DNA from: CBFIGX01 sp965662265
Lineage (GTDB): Bacteria > Bacteroidota > Bacteroidia > Flavobacteriales > UBA7430
Direction: 5' to 3'
NCBI GenBank assembly: GCA_965662265.1
Contig: CBFIGX010000009.1
Coordinates: forward strand, 31,552-95,551
DNA: 64,000 nt
Shown: one piece after another, positions 44,936 through 54,358 of the stretch
Numbering within the stretch: position 1 is the first letter of the stretch
Layout of the letters: each line of letters begins with the position of its first letter
The notes under the pieces: generated by a model
Told to the model about the DNA's origin: nothing
What the model saw: only the letters and a program-made list of their open reading frames with translations
Database searches by the model: none
Position numbers and translations under genes: made by a program

Positions 44936-45583
44936 ATGGCAGAAAAGAAAGAAGCATTATTCTCAAAAAAGAATCGTAGGCTGATGACAGACCCATTAGA
45001 TGGGGCTAATCCTGTATCAGTACAAGTTCTAGGTATTTGTTCAGCATTAGCAATTACTGTACAAATAGAACAAGCATTTGTAATGTCATTATCAGTATTA
45101 GCTGTGATGCTTTTTGGTAACATAATCGTATCAGCAATGCGAAACTTAATACCATCGAGAATCCGTATTATAGTACAGTTAGTTGTCGTAGCAGCATTAG
45201 TTATTTTAGTAAACGAATTACTTAAAGCGTTTATGCCTGACGTATCTGAAAAATTATCAGTATTCGTTGGCCTAATTATTACAAACTGTATGATTATGGG
45301 ACGTTTAGAGGCTTTTGCGCTTGGTAACAAAATTTGGCCATCTACACTAGATGCTATTGGTAACGCTATGGGTTACGCTTGGATATTAGTTGCTGTAGCT
45401 TTTATTCGCGAACTATTTGGTTCTGGGAAAATTTGGGGTCTTCAAATCATTCCTGAATCTTTTTACACCGTAGGTTATATGAACAACAATCTTATGATTT
45501 TACCACCTATGGCATTAATAACTGTTGCGTTAATCATCTGGGTGCAAAGAAGTAAAAATACTGACCTAATCGAAGAAAACTAA
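44936..45583 (+). CDS. nqrD: Na+-NQR subunit D
   Basis: This 215-residue membrane subunit has about six helices. Family sequence includes [20 protein letters not shown] (about 33), [14 protein letters not shown] and the conserved Cys in [19 protein letters not shown], which binds the membrane iron-sulfur site shared with NqrE. It starts 2 bases after nqrC. Confidence 0.96.
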   Translation: MAEKKEALFSKKNRRLMTDPLDGANPVSVQVLGICSALAITVQIEQAFVMSLSVLAVMLFGNIIVSAMRNLIPSRIRIIVQLVVVAALVILVNELLKAFMPDVSEKLSVFVGLIITNCMIMGRLEAFALGNKIWPSTLDAIGNAMGYAWILVAVAFIRELFGSGKIWGLQIIPESFYTVGYMNNNLMILPPMALITVALIIWVQRSKNTDLIEEN

Positions 45584-45587
45584 GAAT

Positions 45588-46205
45588 ATGCAAGATTTAG
45601 TAAACATTTTCGTAAAGTCCGTCTTCATAGATAATATGATTTTTGCATATTTCTTGGGGATGTGTTCATACTTAGCAGTTTCTAAGACAGTAAAAACTGC
45701 TGTAGGTTTAGGTGTAGCTGTAATATTTGTTTTAGGAATAACTGTTCCAATAAATTATTTATTAGAAAACTATGTATTAAAAGCAGGGGCACTAACTTGG
45801 CTATCTGAAGATCTAGCCAATGTAGATTTATCATTTTTAAGTTTTATCATGTTTATTGCTGTAATTGCCTCTATGGTTCAGTTAGTAGAGATGATTGTAG
45901 AAAAAATTTCTCCAGCACTTTACGGCGCTTTAGGAATATTCTTACCACTTATTGCCGTTAACTGCGCCATCTTAGGAGGTGCACTATTTATGCAAGAAAG
46001 ACAATATTCTACGATTGCAGAAGCGACTGCTTTTAGTTTAGGCTCTGGTGTAGGCTGGCTGTTAGCAATTGTTGCAATTGCAGCTATTCGTGAGAAAATT
46101 CGTTACTCGAACGTTCCAGCACCACTTCGTGGATTAGGAATAACGTTTATCATTACAGGCCTAATGGGTATAGCCTTTATGAGCTTCATGGGTATTCAAC
46201 TATAA
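45588..46205 (+). CDS. nqrE: Na+-NQR subunit E
   Basis: This 205-residue membrane partner of NqrD shows [17 protein letters not shown] near the N-terminus and [20 protein letters not shown] in the middle, each with a Cys that ligates the shared iron centre. It also has the family loop [20 protein letters not shown] and the ending [15 protein letters not shown]. It starts 4 bases after nqrD. Confidence 0.96.
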   Translation: MQDLVNIFVKSVFIDNMIFAYFLGMCSYLAVSKTVKTAVGLGVAVIFVLGITVPINYLLENYVLKAGALTWLSEDLANVDLSFLSFIMFIAVIASMVQLVEMIVEKISPALYGALGIFLPLIAVNCAILGGALFMQERQYSTIAEATAFSLGSGVGWLLAIVAIAAIREKIRYSNVPAPLRGLGITFIITGLMGIAFMSFMGIQL

Positions 46206-46223
46206 TTCTGAAAAAAAATTAAA

Positions 46224-47519
46224 ATGGGTATAACAGTTCTAACAACAATCTTAGTTTTTTTAGCGGTAGTTTTATCGCTTGTAGGAGTCCTATTATATGC
46301 GAAAGCTAAACTCTCTCCAGGAGGGAGTGTAAAGGTGATCATTAATGGTGAAAAAGAAATTGAAGTAGAAGCCGGTTCTACAGTATTATCGACCTTAGGA
46401 GACAATCAAATTTTCCTTCCTTCTGCTTGCGGTGGAGGTGGAACCTGTGCAATGTGTAAATGTCAAATACCAGAAGGTGGAGGTGAAATTTTACCAACTG
46501 AAAAACCATACTTCTCTCGTAAGGAAATTGCTAACGACTGGCGTTTAGGTTGCCAAGTGAAAATAAAAAATGACATGAACATTGAAATTCCTGAAGAAAT
46601 CTTCGGAATAAAAAAATGGGAATGTGAAGTGATTTCTAATTATAATGTTGCAACGTTTATCAAGGCACTTGTTGTAAAATTACCTGAAGGTGAAAATCTA
46701 GATTTTGAAGCAGGAGGATATATTCAAATTGATGTTCCTGAAGTTGAAGTAGACTTTAAAGATTTTGATATTAAACCTGAGCCAAACGATCCAGCTGGCC
46801 CTGATAAATTTAAAAGTGAATGGGACAAATTTGATTTATGGCCTCTAAAAATGAAAAATGACGAAGAGTGTTTTCGAGCATATTCGATGGCAAACCACCC
46901 TGCAGAAGGCAATATTGTAATGCTTACAATTCGTATTGCTACTCCACCATGGGATCGTTCAAGAAATACTTGGATGGATGTAAATCCAGGTGTATGTTCT
47001 TCATATGTTTTCTCTCTAAAGGAAGGAGATAAAGTGACTGTTTCTGGGCCTTACGGAGAATTCTTTATCAAGGAGACTGAAGCCGAAATGGTTTATATTG
47101 GAGGTGGTGCAGGTATGGCTCCAATGCGTTCTCACTTATTCCACCTATTCCATACGCTAAAAACAGACCGTAAAGTAACTTATTACTACGGTGGGCGATC
47201 TAAGCGTGAACTATTCTATTTAGACGACTTCCGACAAATCGAGCAAGAATTTCCTAACTTTAAATTTCACGTAGTCCTTTCAGATCCTCTTCCAGAAGAT
47301 AATTGGAAAGAGAAGAAAAGTTTAGATGACGACGGTGATGGTTTCCTAGGATTTGTTCATAATTCTGTAATTGATCATCACTTAAAGCCACATGATGCGC
47401 CTGAAGATATAGAGTTCTACTTCTGTGGACCTCCTATGATGAACCAGGCTGTTTTAAAAATGTGTGATGACTGGGGCGTACCTCCAGAAAATGTTGCCTT
47501 TGATGATTTTGGTGGATAA
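46224..47519 (+). CDS. nqrF: Na+-NQR subunit F (NADH-oxidising)
   Basis: This 431-residue entry subunit for NADH has an N-terminal helix ([20 protein letters not shown]), a [2Fe-2S] ferredoxin domain with [14 protein letters not shown] and the fourth Cys in LGCQVKI, an FAD domain with [10 protein letters not shown], and an NAD domain with [18 protein letters not shown] and the C-terminal [14 protein letters not shown]. It carries a longer loop ([20 protein letters not shown], about 172-191), as is usual in Bacteroidota. It is the last gene of the operon, followed by a terminator. Confidence 0.97.
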   Translation: MGITVLTTILVFLAVVLSLVGVLLYAKAKLSPGGSVKVIINGEKEIEVEAGSTVLSTLGDNQIFLPSACGGGGTCAMCKCQIPEGGGEILPTEKPYFSRKEIANDWRLGCQVKIKNDMNIEIPEEIFGIKKWECEVISNYNVATFIKALVVKLPEGENLDFEAGGYIQIDVPEVEVDFKDFDIKPEPNDPAGPDKFKSEWDKFDLWPLKMKNDEECFRAYSMANHPAEGNIVMLTIRIATPPWDRSRNTWMDVNPGVCSSYVFSLKEGDKVTVSGPYGEFFIKETEAEMVYIGGGAGMAPMRSHLFHLFHTLKTDRKVTYYYGGRSKRELFYLDDFRQIEQEFPNFKFHVVLSDPLPEDNWKEKKSLDDDGDGFLGFVHNSVIDHHLKPHDAPEDIEFYFCGPPMMNQAVLKMCDDWGVPPENVAFDDFGG

Positions 47520-47529
47520 AACTATAATA

Positions 47530-47557
47530 AAGACTCGCGATGCGGGTCTTTTTTTTG
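47530..47557 (+). terminator. Terminator after nqrF
   Basis: AGACTCGC and GCGGGTCT pair (one G-T) and are followed by a run of eight T. Confidence 0.8.
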
Positions 47558-47584
47558 TAACAACCAAATTACCAGATGTTAAAA

Positions 47585-47592
47585 TATATTTG
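47585..47592 (+). promoter_or_regulatory. -7 promoter box of apbE
   Basis: TATATTTG, an exact box 13 bases before the apbE ATG, so apbE has its own promoter beyond the nqr terminator. Confidence 0.65.
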
Positions 47593-47605
47593 ATTTTTAA
47601 ACAAA

Positions 47606-48634
47606 ATGTTCAACTCTATGAAATACATTAGCCATTTTTTAATTTTGTTTCTTTTTTCCTGTGGTACTTCAAAAAATAAAGAATCTTTAATGTACAACTA
47701 TGGAAATACACAAGGAACTACATATAGTATAAAATACATTAGTCCAAAAGGTGAAAATTACCAAGAAGAAATAGATAGCTTATTACATCAAGTAGATCTA
47801 TCTATGTCTACCTATAAAAAAGAGTCTATTATCTCTAAAATCAATCAAAATAAATCGATGGAAACAGACTCCATCTTTAGATTGGTTTTTAATGAAGCTA
47901 TGCGCATTGCAATTGAAACAAAAGGGGCGTTTGATCCTACTATTGCTCCAATAATAAATTATTGGGGTTTTGGTTTTGAAAACATTCAAAACAAAGATCA
48001 AAGTAAATTAGACTTACTGATACAAACTGTAGGTTATGAGAATATTAAACTTAACGAAACAACTATTGTAAAATCAAACCCAAAAACTCAATTAGATTTT
48101 AATGCAATCGCTCAAGGATTTACCGTTGATTATATAGCGGATTATTTAAGTGAAAGAGGGATAAATAATTATATGGTAGAAATTGGAGGTGAAGTAAAAG
48201 CAAAAGGAGTAAATACAAATGGTGAATTCTGGAGAATTGGTATTGATAAGCCAACGGTAAACATCGAAGAAGATCGTTTTCAGGCTATCATACAACTTCA
48301 TAATAAATCTGTAGCTAGTTCTGGAAATTACAGAAAATTTAAAATTGATGAAGAATCTGGAATCAAATATGCTCATACAATAGACCCAAACTCTGGAGTA
48401 CCTGTCCAATCTAATTTATTAAGTGTTACCGTTATGACTCAGTCTTGTATGCAAGCTGATGCCTATGCAACAGCTTTCATGGTAATGGGAGTGGATAATA
48501 GTATCCAGTTTTTAGAAAAGCATCATTACTTAGATATAGATGTACTTATGATATACTCAGGCCTTAATGGAAATTGGTTACAATACCAAACTAAAGGTTT
48601 TAAGGAAATGACTATTTATAGTAACTACAAATAA
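47606..48634 (+). CDS. apbE: FAD:protein FMN transferase
   Basis: This periplasmic flavin transferase attaches FMN to Thr residues of NqrB and NqrC. The N-terminus is a lipoprotein signal (LILFLFSCGTSKN). Family motifs visible are the opening GNTQGTTYSIKY, KGAFDPTIAPIINYWGFG, LDFNAIAQGFTVDYIADYL, NYMVEIGGEVKAKG, and HTIDPNSGVPVQSNLLSVTV followed by MQADAYATAFMVMG. Position directly after nqrABCDEF fits the substrate. Met5 at 47618 is an alternative start. The 342-residue length is normal. Confidence 0.95.
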   Translation: MFNSMKYISHFLILFLFSCGTSKNKESLMYNYGNTQGTTYSIKYISPKGENYQEEIDSLLHQVDLSMSTYKKESIISKINQNKSMETDSIFRLVFNEAMRIAIETKGAFDPTIAPIINYWGFGFENIQNKDQSKLDLLIQTVGYENIKLNETTIVKSNPKTQLDFNAIAQGFTVDYIADYLSERGINNYMVEIGGEVKAKGVNTNGEFWRIGIDKPTVNIEEDRFQAIIQLHNKSVASSGNYRKFKIDEESGIKYAHTIDPNSGVPVQSNLLSVTVMTQSCMQADAYATAFMVMGVDNSIQFLEKHHYLDIDVLMIYSGLNGNWLQYQTKGFKEMTIYSNYK

Positions 48635-48656
48635 ATTATTTTTCAATATGATTAAA

Positions 48657-49235
48657 ATGAAAATAGTGTTTGCGACTAACAACCCTAATAAGTTGCTAGA
48701 AATTAAAGATTTAGCTCCTAAAGAAATCGCTGTTTTAAGTTTAGAAGATATTGGATGTAATGAAGATATACCTGAAACTGGAAATACACTTGAAGCGAAT
48801 GCTTTTCAAAAAGCACATTATATAAAAACACATTATGGTTATGATTGTTTTGCTGATGATACCGGACTAGAAGTAAAAGCACTAAAAGGAGCTCCTGGTG
48901 TATACTCTGCCCGTTATGCAGGACCTCAAAGATTAGCTAAAGATAATATGGAGAAAATTCTCTTTGAATTAGATGGGGAGAGTAATAGAAATGCTCAATT
49001 TAGAACAGCCATTGCTTTAATCTTAAATGGAGATGAATATTTATTTGAAGGTAAGGTTAACGGCACAATAGCCAAAGAAACTAAAGGTGAAAAAGGATTT
49101 GGTTACGATCCAATATTTATACCTAAAGGTCAGCAAAAGAGTTTTGCTCAAATGTCTATGAACCAAAAAAGCTTGATTAGTCATAGAGGAAAAGCTGTTA
49201 AAAAATTAATTACTTTTTTGATGTCAAATCTATAG
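48657..49235 (+). CDS. rdgB: Non-canonical purine NTP pyrophosphatase (RdgB/HAM1)
   Basis: This cytosolic house-cleaning enzyme hydrolyses dITP, ITP and XTP to the monophosphates, keeping deaminated purines out of DNA. The 192-residue form starts MKIVFATNNPNKLLEIKDLA, followed by FADDTGLEVKALKGAPGVYSA, the metal site region KGEKGFGYDPIFIPKGQQ, and SLISHRGKAVKKL. The frame extends three codons upstream to another ATG (48648); 48657 is preferred because the family starts with the M-K-I strand. Confidence 0.95.
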   Translation: MKIVFATNNPNKLLEIKDLAPKEIAVLSLEDIGCNEDIPETGNTLEANAFQKAHYIKTHYGYDCFADDTGLEVKALKGAPGVYSARYAGPQRLAKDNMEKILFELDGESNRNAQFRTAIALILNGDEYLFEGKVNGTIAKETKGEKGFGYDPIFIPKGQQKSFAQMSMNQKSLISHRGKAVKKLITFLMSNL

Positions 49236-49302
49236 GTAAAGGAGAGTATAAATTGTTAATATCTTAAGGCTTTAAGAAAGCCATAGATTTAAAAACATCT
49301 TA

Positions 49303-49310
49303 TATATTTG
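49303..49310 (+). promoter_or_regulatory. -7 promoter box of dnaX
   Basis: TATATTTG, an exact box 31 bases before the dnaX ATG. A small hairpin (GGCTTT-AAG-AAAGCC, 49268-49282) upstream may mark the end of rdgB. Confidence 0.6.
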
Positions 49311-49341
49311 AGATTATAACAAAATAATCTAAGGCAAATAG

Positions 49342-51114
49342 ATGAGTAATTTTATCGTATCGGCAAGGAAGTATAGGCCTCAAACCTTTGACACAGTTGT
49401 AGGACAGTCATCCATTACTCATACGTTAAAAAATGCGATTATAAATAATCACTTAGCCCAAGCATTTTTATTTTGTGGACCAAGAGGTGTAGGTAAGACT
49501 ACTTGCGCTCGAATTTTAGCAAAGACCATAAACTGCCTTAAACTAAGTGCAGAAATAGAGCCTTGTAACACATGTGAATCCTGTACTTCTTTTAACGAAC
49601 AACATTCCTTTAACATCCAAGAGCTAGATGCAGCCTCCAATAATTCAGTTGAAGATATTAGAAGCCTTGCAGATCAAGTTAGAATTCCACCACAAGTAGG
49701 TCTTAGAAAAATATATATTATTGATGAAGTCCACATGCTCTCCCAAGCAGCATTTAATGCATTTTTAAAAACTTTAGAAGAACCTCCTTCTCATGCAATA
49801 TTTATATTAGCAACTACCGAAAAGCATAAAATTATTCCTACGATTCTTTCAAGGTGTCAAATTTTTGATTTCAAAAGAATTCAGGTAGAAGACATTACTA
49901 AACATTTAGAGTATATATGTGAAAAGGAAAAAATTGAGTTTGATCACGATGCGCTCCATATAATTGGTCAAAAAGCTGATGGTGCGCTTCGAGATGGTCT
50001 ATCGATTTTTGACAGAATGGTTAGTTTCAATCAATCTAAAATCACTTATAAAGACACCATTGAGAATTTAAATATTCTCGATCACGATTATTATTTTAAG
50101 AGCATCGATCTTGCTTTAAATGAAGATATCCCTAAATCTTTACTTCTCTTTAACGAGGTTATTCAAAAAGGCTTTGATGGGCATAATTTTATAAATGGAC
50201 TGGCTCAACACCTTAGAAATTTACTCGTTTGTAAAAATCCCCAAACTATTGATTTGTTAGAGGTAGGCTCTACTACAAAACAAAAATACTTAGCTCAAGC
50301 GAAAAGTGCTGACCATACCTTTATTATGGAAGGTTTAACCATATGTAACCAGTGTGATGTTCAGTACAAATTAAGCAGAAATCAAAGACTATTGATTGAG
50401 TTAGGTCTCATGCAATTGTGTTCGCTTTCTAAAGAAGGAGTAAAAAAAAAACGACCTAGGCCATTTATCCTAGCTCATTCGAATTCCACAACAGAAAAAA
50501 ACGCCACCAGTAATACTGTAAATAAATCTAGTAATCTAAAAGAGTACATTAACAAGTCTTACACAAAACCTTTAGAGAAGCCAAAGCAAGAAACACTTAA
50601 CAAAGGTGTTCTCAAGAAAGCTAATCCAGAAGTAATTGGAAAAATAAGGAATGTAGGTCTTAGTGGTTTATCTATCAATAATTTTCTAAAAAAGAAAGAC
50701 ACAAATCAAGAAAAAGAGGAGTATATTATAGCCACAGGTGATGCACGTTCTGAATTTAGACAAGATCAACTGAACGCACTATGGACAGAGTATGCCTCTG
50801 TTATAGAAGATAAAGGCAAGGTATCATTGCACCGTTTATTTGTAGAGAAATTCCCGGAAATTGATAAAAACTTCCTTCTACATTTCCCTGTAGATTCGCA
50901 AGCCCTAGCAGACGATTTGCAAATTGAAAAACCAGAGTTACTTAGTTTTTTAAGAAAAAAACTAGACAATTACGGTATTCATATTGACTTTCCAGTTCTT
51001 GAATCAGAGCACAAAAAAATGCTTTATTCTGCTCAAGATAAGTATAAACATATGGTAGAAAAACACCCTCATATCGTGTATTTAAAAAAACAATTAGATT
51101 TAGACCTTTACTAG
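49342..51114 (+). CDS. dnaX: DNA polymerase III subunit gamma/tau
   Basis: This AAA+ clamp-loader motor of the replisome has 590 residues. Motifs are the opening SARKYRPQTFDTVVGQ, Walker A FCGPRGVGKTTCARI (about 42), the four-Cys zinc module (C66-type: NCLK, then PCNTCESC), LDAASNNSVEDIR, Walker B IYIIDEVHMLS, sensor 1 ILATTE and TILSRCQIFDF with the arginine finger. After about 370 the tail is Lys/Asn-rich and poorly conserved, with a helical region near the C-terminus. I saw no clear slippery site for a programmed frameshift. Confidence 0.95.
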   Translation: MSNFIVSARKYRPQTFDTVVGQSSITHTLKNAIINNHLAQAFLFCGPRGVGKTTCARILAKTINCLKLSAEIEPCNTCESCTSFNEQHSFNIQELDAASNNSVEDIRSLADQVRIPPQVGLRKIYIIDEVHMLSQAAFNAFLKTLEEPPSHAIFILATTEKHKIIPTILSRCQIFDFKRIQVEDITKHLEYICEKEKIEFDHDALHIIGQKADGALRDGLSIFDRMVSFNQSKITYKDTIENLNILDHDYYFKSIDLALNEDIPKSLLLFNEVIQKGFDGHNFINGLAQHLRNLLVCKNPQTIDLLEVGSTTKQKYLAQAKSADHTFIMEGLTICNQCDVQYKLSRNQRLLIELGLMQLCSLSKEGVKKKRPRPFILAHSNSTTEKNATSNTVNKSSNLKEYINKSYTKPLEKPKQETLNKGVLKKANPEVIGKIRNVGLSGLSINNFLKKKDTNQEKEEYIIATGDARSEFRQDQLNALWTEYASVIEDKGKVSLHRLFVEKFPEIDKNFLLHFPVDSQALADDLQIEKPELLSFLRKKLDNYGIHIDFPVLESEHKKMLYSAQDKYKHMVEKHPHIVYLKKQLDLDLY

Positions 51115-51182
51115 TCAAGTATTGGGTATTACGAATTCATCTGAGTACTCCAATTAAATCATTAGAAAGCACTTAAAAATAA

Positions 51183-51228
51183 AGAACTCGAAACTTATGA
51201 TATGTTTTATATCTTTAGTTTGAGTTCT
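51183..51228. other. Imperfect inverted repeat between dnaX and the DinB gene
   Basis: AGAACTCGAAACT (51183-51195) pairs with AGTTTGAGTTCT (51217-51228) with one bulged G and a 21-base loop. There is no T run directly after it. It may be a weak terminator for dnaX. Confidence 0.35.
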
Positions 51229-51291
51229 CAAGTTCTTTAAATTTTATTTTGTTATGATTTAAAAATAAATAGACATAAGTAATTAATTTAA

Positions 51292-51299
51292 TATATTTG
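51292..51299 (+). promoter_or_regulatory. -7 promoter box abutting the DinB-like gene
   Basis: TATATTTG ends five bases before the ATG at 51305, implying a leaderless transcript. Confidence 0.6.
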
Positions 51300-51304
51300 T
51301 TTAT

Positions 51305-51766
51305 ATGATTGATTCAATACTCCTTTCTCAAAAAATAAGAGATCTGTTTATTAAAGGTAAATGGATTGCTAATACAAATTATAAAGATTGTCTTGAATCT
51401 ATTACATGGCGAAAGGCTATAATAAAACATCCTAATAATAGTATTGCTGAATTAGCGCAACACGTACACTATTACTTAGTAGGTGTTATGGATGTATTAA
51501 ATGGCAAACCCCTAACAATTAAAGACAAATACAGTTTCGATTTTGAAGAATTTAAATCCAAAAAAGAATGGGATAATTTTCTAACTCTTTTGTGGAAAGA
51601 TGTTGAGGCATTTGCTCTTTTAGTTGAACAAATGACAGATGAGAAACTAAAAACAACATTTGAGAAAGATGAATATGGTAGTACCCAAAGAAACATTTAT
51701 GCTATTGTAGAACACTCCTACTATCATCTTGGGCAAATTGTACTCATAAAAAAACAACTCGGCTAG
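51305..51766 (+). CDS. DinB/DUF1572-like protein
   Basis: This 153-residue four-helix protein resembles the DinB-like superfamily. The three metal-binding His positions are suggested by LAQHVHYYLVGVMDVLNG (about 50) and VEHSYYHLGQIVLIKKQL at the end (HxxxH). Members include thiol-dependent metalloenzymes, but most are uncharacterised. A -7 box lies five bases upstream of the ATG. It is followed after 46 bases by an SRPBCC lipoprotein gene. Confidence 0.75.
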   Translation: MIDSILLSQKIRDLFIKGKWIANTNYKDCLESITWRKAIIKHPNNSIAELAQHVHYYLVGVMDVLNGKPLTIKDKYSFDFEEFKSKKEWDNFLTLLWKDVEAFALLVEQMTDEKLKTTFEKDEYGSTQRNIYAIVEHSYYHLGQIVLIKKQLG

Positions 51767-51812
51767 AATTTATAATTATTCTTTTTTTATCATCTAGCAA
51801 AACTCAATCTCA

Positions 51813-52700
51813 ATGAAACAATTATACATACTGTGCTTTGGATTTATTTTTTTAAAATCGTGTCAAACAAAACAAATAGACACACAGAATCTCGAAACTG
51901 AAAAGCAATGTGAAAGTCGCCAACCTCATGCTTATGGTGGGTGGTATTGTCCTGATAATATTTTAGGTTTTCCAGCGTTAAACATTCGAGATATTGATTC
52001 TATCGAAGTTATAAGAGATCGACTTCCTACAAAAGAAGAAACACAGCTGGGCAAATCACTCATTTTTATTGATACTACTATTTATCCAAATTCAAAAGTA
52101 ATTGACATATCACTTCCTCAACTTGCGCGATTTTCAAACCCACACACTAAAAAAAATGAGCTTATAATTGTAATTCAAGCTATTGATATTGATGGAGATA
52201 GTATTGCTGGGTTTAGATACATAAATGGTGGGAATGGCTCTGCTTGGCTTGATGAAATAAACTTTATTGGTTCTGAAGAACGTACAGCATTAGGTAACAC
52301 ACCATTCATAACTAAAGAAATACAAATGGCTGCACCTGCAGAAAAAATATGGAATCTATTAACTTCAGCAGAATATACTAAAATACTAGGTGCATGTTTT
52401 GGGGATGGATACTATATAGAATCAGATTGGCAACTGGGTGATGATGTTCTCTTAAAAAATAAAGATAATGAAATACTAAGTACTGGATGTGTTACAGCAT
52501 CTTGGCAGAATATGTATTTACAAGTTGACTATAATTTTTCAGGATACCACTACGTTGAAAAATATCTGATTACTGAAAATAAAGAAGATAACACAGTTAG
52601 TCTTCACCTGACATCTGGGCCTTATGGTAGCGACTATAGAATCAAAACTACACAATGGGGGAATTGGTTAGAAACCATAATTAACTTGGAGAAAATATAG
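51813..52700 (+). CDS. Lipoprotein with C-terminal SRPBCC-like domain
   Basis: This 295-residue protein has lipoprotein signal CFGFIFLKSCQTK. Residues about 35-165 (AYGGWYCPDNILGFPALNIR; RFSNPHTKKNELIIVIQAI) match nothing I know. Residues about 168-293 look like an SRPBCC/START-like domain: EIQMAAPAEKIWNLLTSAEY, DWQLGDDVLLKN, then VEKYLITENKEDNTVSLHLT. Such domains bind hydrophobic ligands. It lies just before a second SRPBCC gene. Function unknown. Confidence 0.6.
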   Translation: MKQLYILCFGFIFLKSCQTKQIDTQNLETEKQCESRQPHAYGGWYCPDNILGFPALNIRDIDSIEVIRDRLPTKEETQLGKSLIFIDTTIYPNSKVIDISLPQLARFSNPHTKKNELIIVIQAIDIDGDSIAGFRYINGGNGSAWLDEINFIGSEERTALGNTPFITKEIQMAAPAEKIWNLLTSAEYTKILGACFGDGYYIESDWQLGDDVLLKNKDNEILSTGCVTASWQNMYLQVDYNFSGYHYVEKYLITENKEDNTVSLHLTSGPYGSDYRIKTTQWGNWLETIINLEKI

Positions 52701-52722
52701 AAATTAACTGAAATACAAGAAG

Positions 52723-53259
52723 ATGAAAATACTCAAATTTGTTTTAAAAATAATCTTTGGTTTAGTAGCCTTATGTCTTATTGCGGCACTTTTCATTAGC
52801 AAAGACTTTAATTATCAGAAATCTATTCTCATAGATGCACCAGTTGAAAAAGTTTGGGAACACACAAATAGCCTGGAAGGTTTAGAATCTTGGAGTCCAT
52901 GGAATGACTACGACCCTAATATGAAGAAAGAATTTCATGGACAAGATGGGACTATAGGAGCCCGTATAAGCTGGGAGAGTGATCATCAAAATGTAGGCGT
53001 AGGAACACAAACTATTGCCAAGATAGTACCTCCATCCTATTTTGAAACAGAATTGGTATTCATGCTACCATACGAATCAAGAGCTGTAGGATCTGTAAAA
53101 CTGAACAAAGAAGGTAATCAAACAAATGTTACATGGAGCTTTAGTAGTAAAATCCCATATCCGTTTAACCTGACAATGAAACTTATCGATATGGAAGGTG
53201 CTTTGGGTAAAGATTTTAAATTGGGCCTGGAAAAATTGAAAGACTTGTGCGAACAATAA
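52723..53259 (+). CDS. SRPBCC-family membrane-anchored protein
   Basis: This 178-residue protein has one N-terminal transmembrane helix (FVLKIIFGLVALCLIAALFI) and an SRPBCC (polyketide cyclase/START) domain from about 30. The domain shows SILIDAPVEKVWEHTNSLEG, ESWSPWNDYDPN and a region with GTIGARISWES, ending in a long C-terminal helix (MEGALGKDFKLGLEKLKDL). The likely role is binding a hydrophobic molecule; the ligand is unknown. It follows the SRPBCC lipoprotein gene after 22 bases, and the two may act together. Confidence 0.75.
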   Translation: MKILKFVLKIIFGLVALCLIAALFISKDFNYQKSILIDAPVEKVWEHTNSLEGLESWSPWNDYDPNMKKEFHGQDGTIGARISWESDHQNVGVGTQTIAKIVPPSYFETELVFMLPYESRAVGSVKLNKEGNQTNVTWSFSSKIPYPFNLTMKLIDMEGALGKDFKLGLEKLKDLCEQ

Positions 53260-53392
53260 TTAAAAGATAATTTATTGTGATTCGGGACTTTTCAATTAAA
53301 AAATCACAAATACTGTACTTACCCTAGCAGATAAATTGACTTCTATTAATCAAAAATTTTCTAAACATAAAATCATTAGGAATGAGATGTAT

Positions 53393-53662
53393 TTACTTTA
53401 AAAACTTTTTATCTACATAAAAAGTACCAAAAGGCACTACTGAACCGAGTAATACAATCACAAATGTTTTTATGGGCCAATTTAATTCTACTTTGTAAAA
53501 GACTGCAAAAACAATATAACAAACAAAGAGAAGGCCATGTGGCATTCCTAATAATTTAACATAATAAGGGTCTCCTAATTGATATTTTACGGGCACAGCA
53601 ACGAACAATAAGAGTAAATAAGAAAGTCCTTCTAAAAGAGCAATAAGTCTAAATAATTTCAT
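53393..53662 (-). CDS. DUF3817 small membrane protein
   Basis: This 89-residue membrane protein matches DUF3817: LFRLIALLEGLSYLLLLFVA at the start, GMPHGLLFVCYIVFAVFYK in the middle, and LLGSVVPFGTFYVDKKF at the end. Three transmembrane segments are predicted by eye. Function is unknown. It stands alone, convergent with the SRPBCC gene. Confidence 0.82.
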   Translation of the reverse strand: MKLFRLIALLEGLSYLLLLFVAVPVKYQLGDPYYVKLLGMPHGLLFVCYIVFAVFYKVELNWPIKTFVIVLLGSVVPFGTFYVDKKFLK

Positions 53663-53754
53663 GAGCGATTGATTTTTTTATGTGAAGCTTATTTGTAATA
53701 TAAACATCCTATTATGTCAGATAAAAAATCACAAAATATTATAGTGATACTAAT

Positions 53755-53777
53755 AAAAAGAGGCTTTCGCCTCTTTG
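53755..53777 (-). terminator. Terminator after the LPP20-like gene
   Basis: On the minus strand AAAGAGGC and GCCTCTTT form an 8-bp stem around GAAA, followed by five T. It ends the minus-strand unit. Confidence 0.8.
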
Positions 53778-53782
53778 TAATC

Positions 53783-54346
53783 TTAATTTAATTTCTGCAT
53801 TTCCTCTTCAAAAGTTTCTTTAAATTTCTCATAGTCATAATCAATCATAAGTAAATCATCTTTCATTAGTCGCTCATGAAACTTTTCTACTAATTTCTGA
53901 GCTGAAAGTTCTATGGCTATATATGTCTTAAACTTACCATCTGTAGTTTTAGTTAATTTTTCGCATATAGTTTTAATCCCAACGAGCTCTTGCTTAATTA
54001 CCTCTCTGTTTAACCCTTCAAAACGCTCTTCTACCTGCTCTTGGTTGTTTAACTCTGAAGACTTTACATAGTTATCGGTAACCGACTCAACTAAGGTTTT
54101 AACAGATGCCGCTAATTCAGCTCTTGCATTACTAAGTGCCTTCTTTTTAGAGACAACTTGATCTAAACTCTCACCAATACTATTTGCCCGAAAATATTTA
54201 TTAGTAGTAAAAAAATCTGGGCCAGAACAAGGTATAACAACTTCTACTTCTGTTGCGGGAACAGGTTGGTTAGCAGCTGCTTTTTTAGTGCTATTACAAG
54301 AGAACACAAAAGGGATAATCCCGAAGGCTAGAATATACTTTTTCAT
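53783..54346 (-). CDS. LPP20-like lipoprotein
   Basis: This 187-residue lipoprotein has signal IIPFVFSCNSTKK. The mature part fits the LPP20 pattern: a Cys-containing start IPCSGPDFFTTNKYFRANS, then KKKALSNARAELAASVKTLV, VEERFEGLNREVIKQELVG, and YIAIELSAQKLVEKF. It resembles the domain in the larger lipoprotein at 26864-28216. It lies 12 bases downstream of the di-heme peroxidase gene, so cotranscription is likely. Function unknown. Confidence 0.65.
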   Translation of the reverse strand: MKKYILAFGIIPFVFSCNSTKKAAANQPVPATEVEVVIPCSGPDFFTTNKYFRANSIGESLDQVVSKKKALSNARAELAASVKTLVESVTDNYVKSSELNNQEQVEERFEGLNREVIKQELVGIKTICEKLTKTTDGKFKTYIAIELSAQKLVEKFHERLMKDDLLMIDYDYEKFKETFEEEMQKLN

Positions 54347-54358
54347 AATTTTTAGTCT

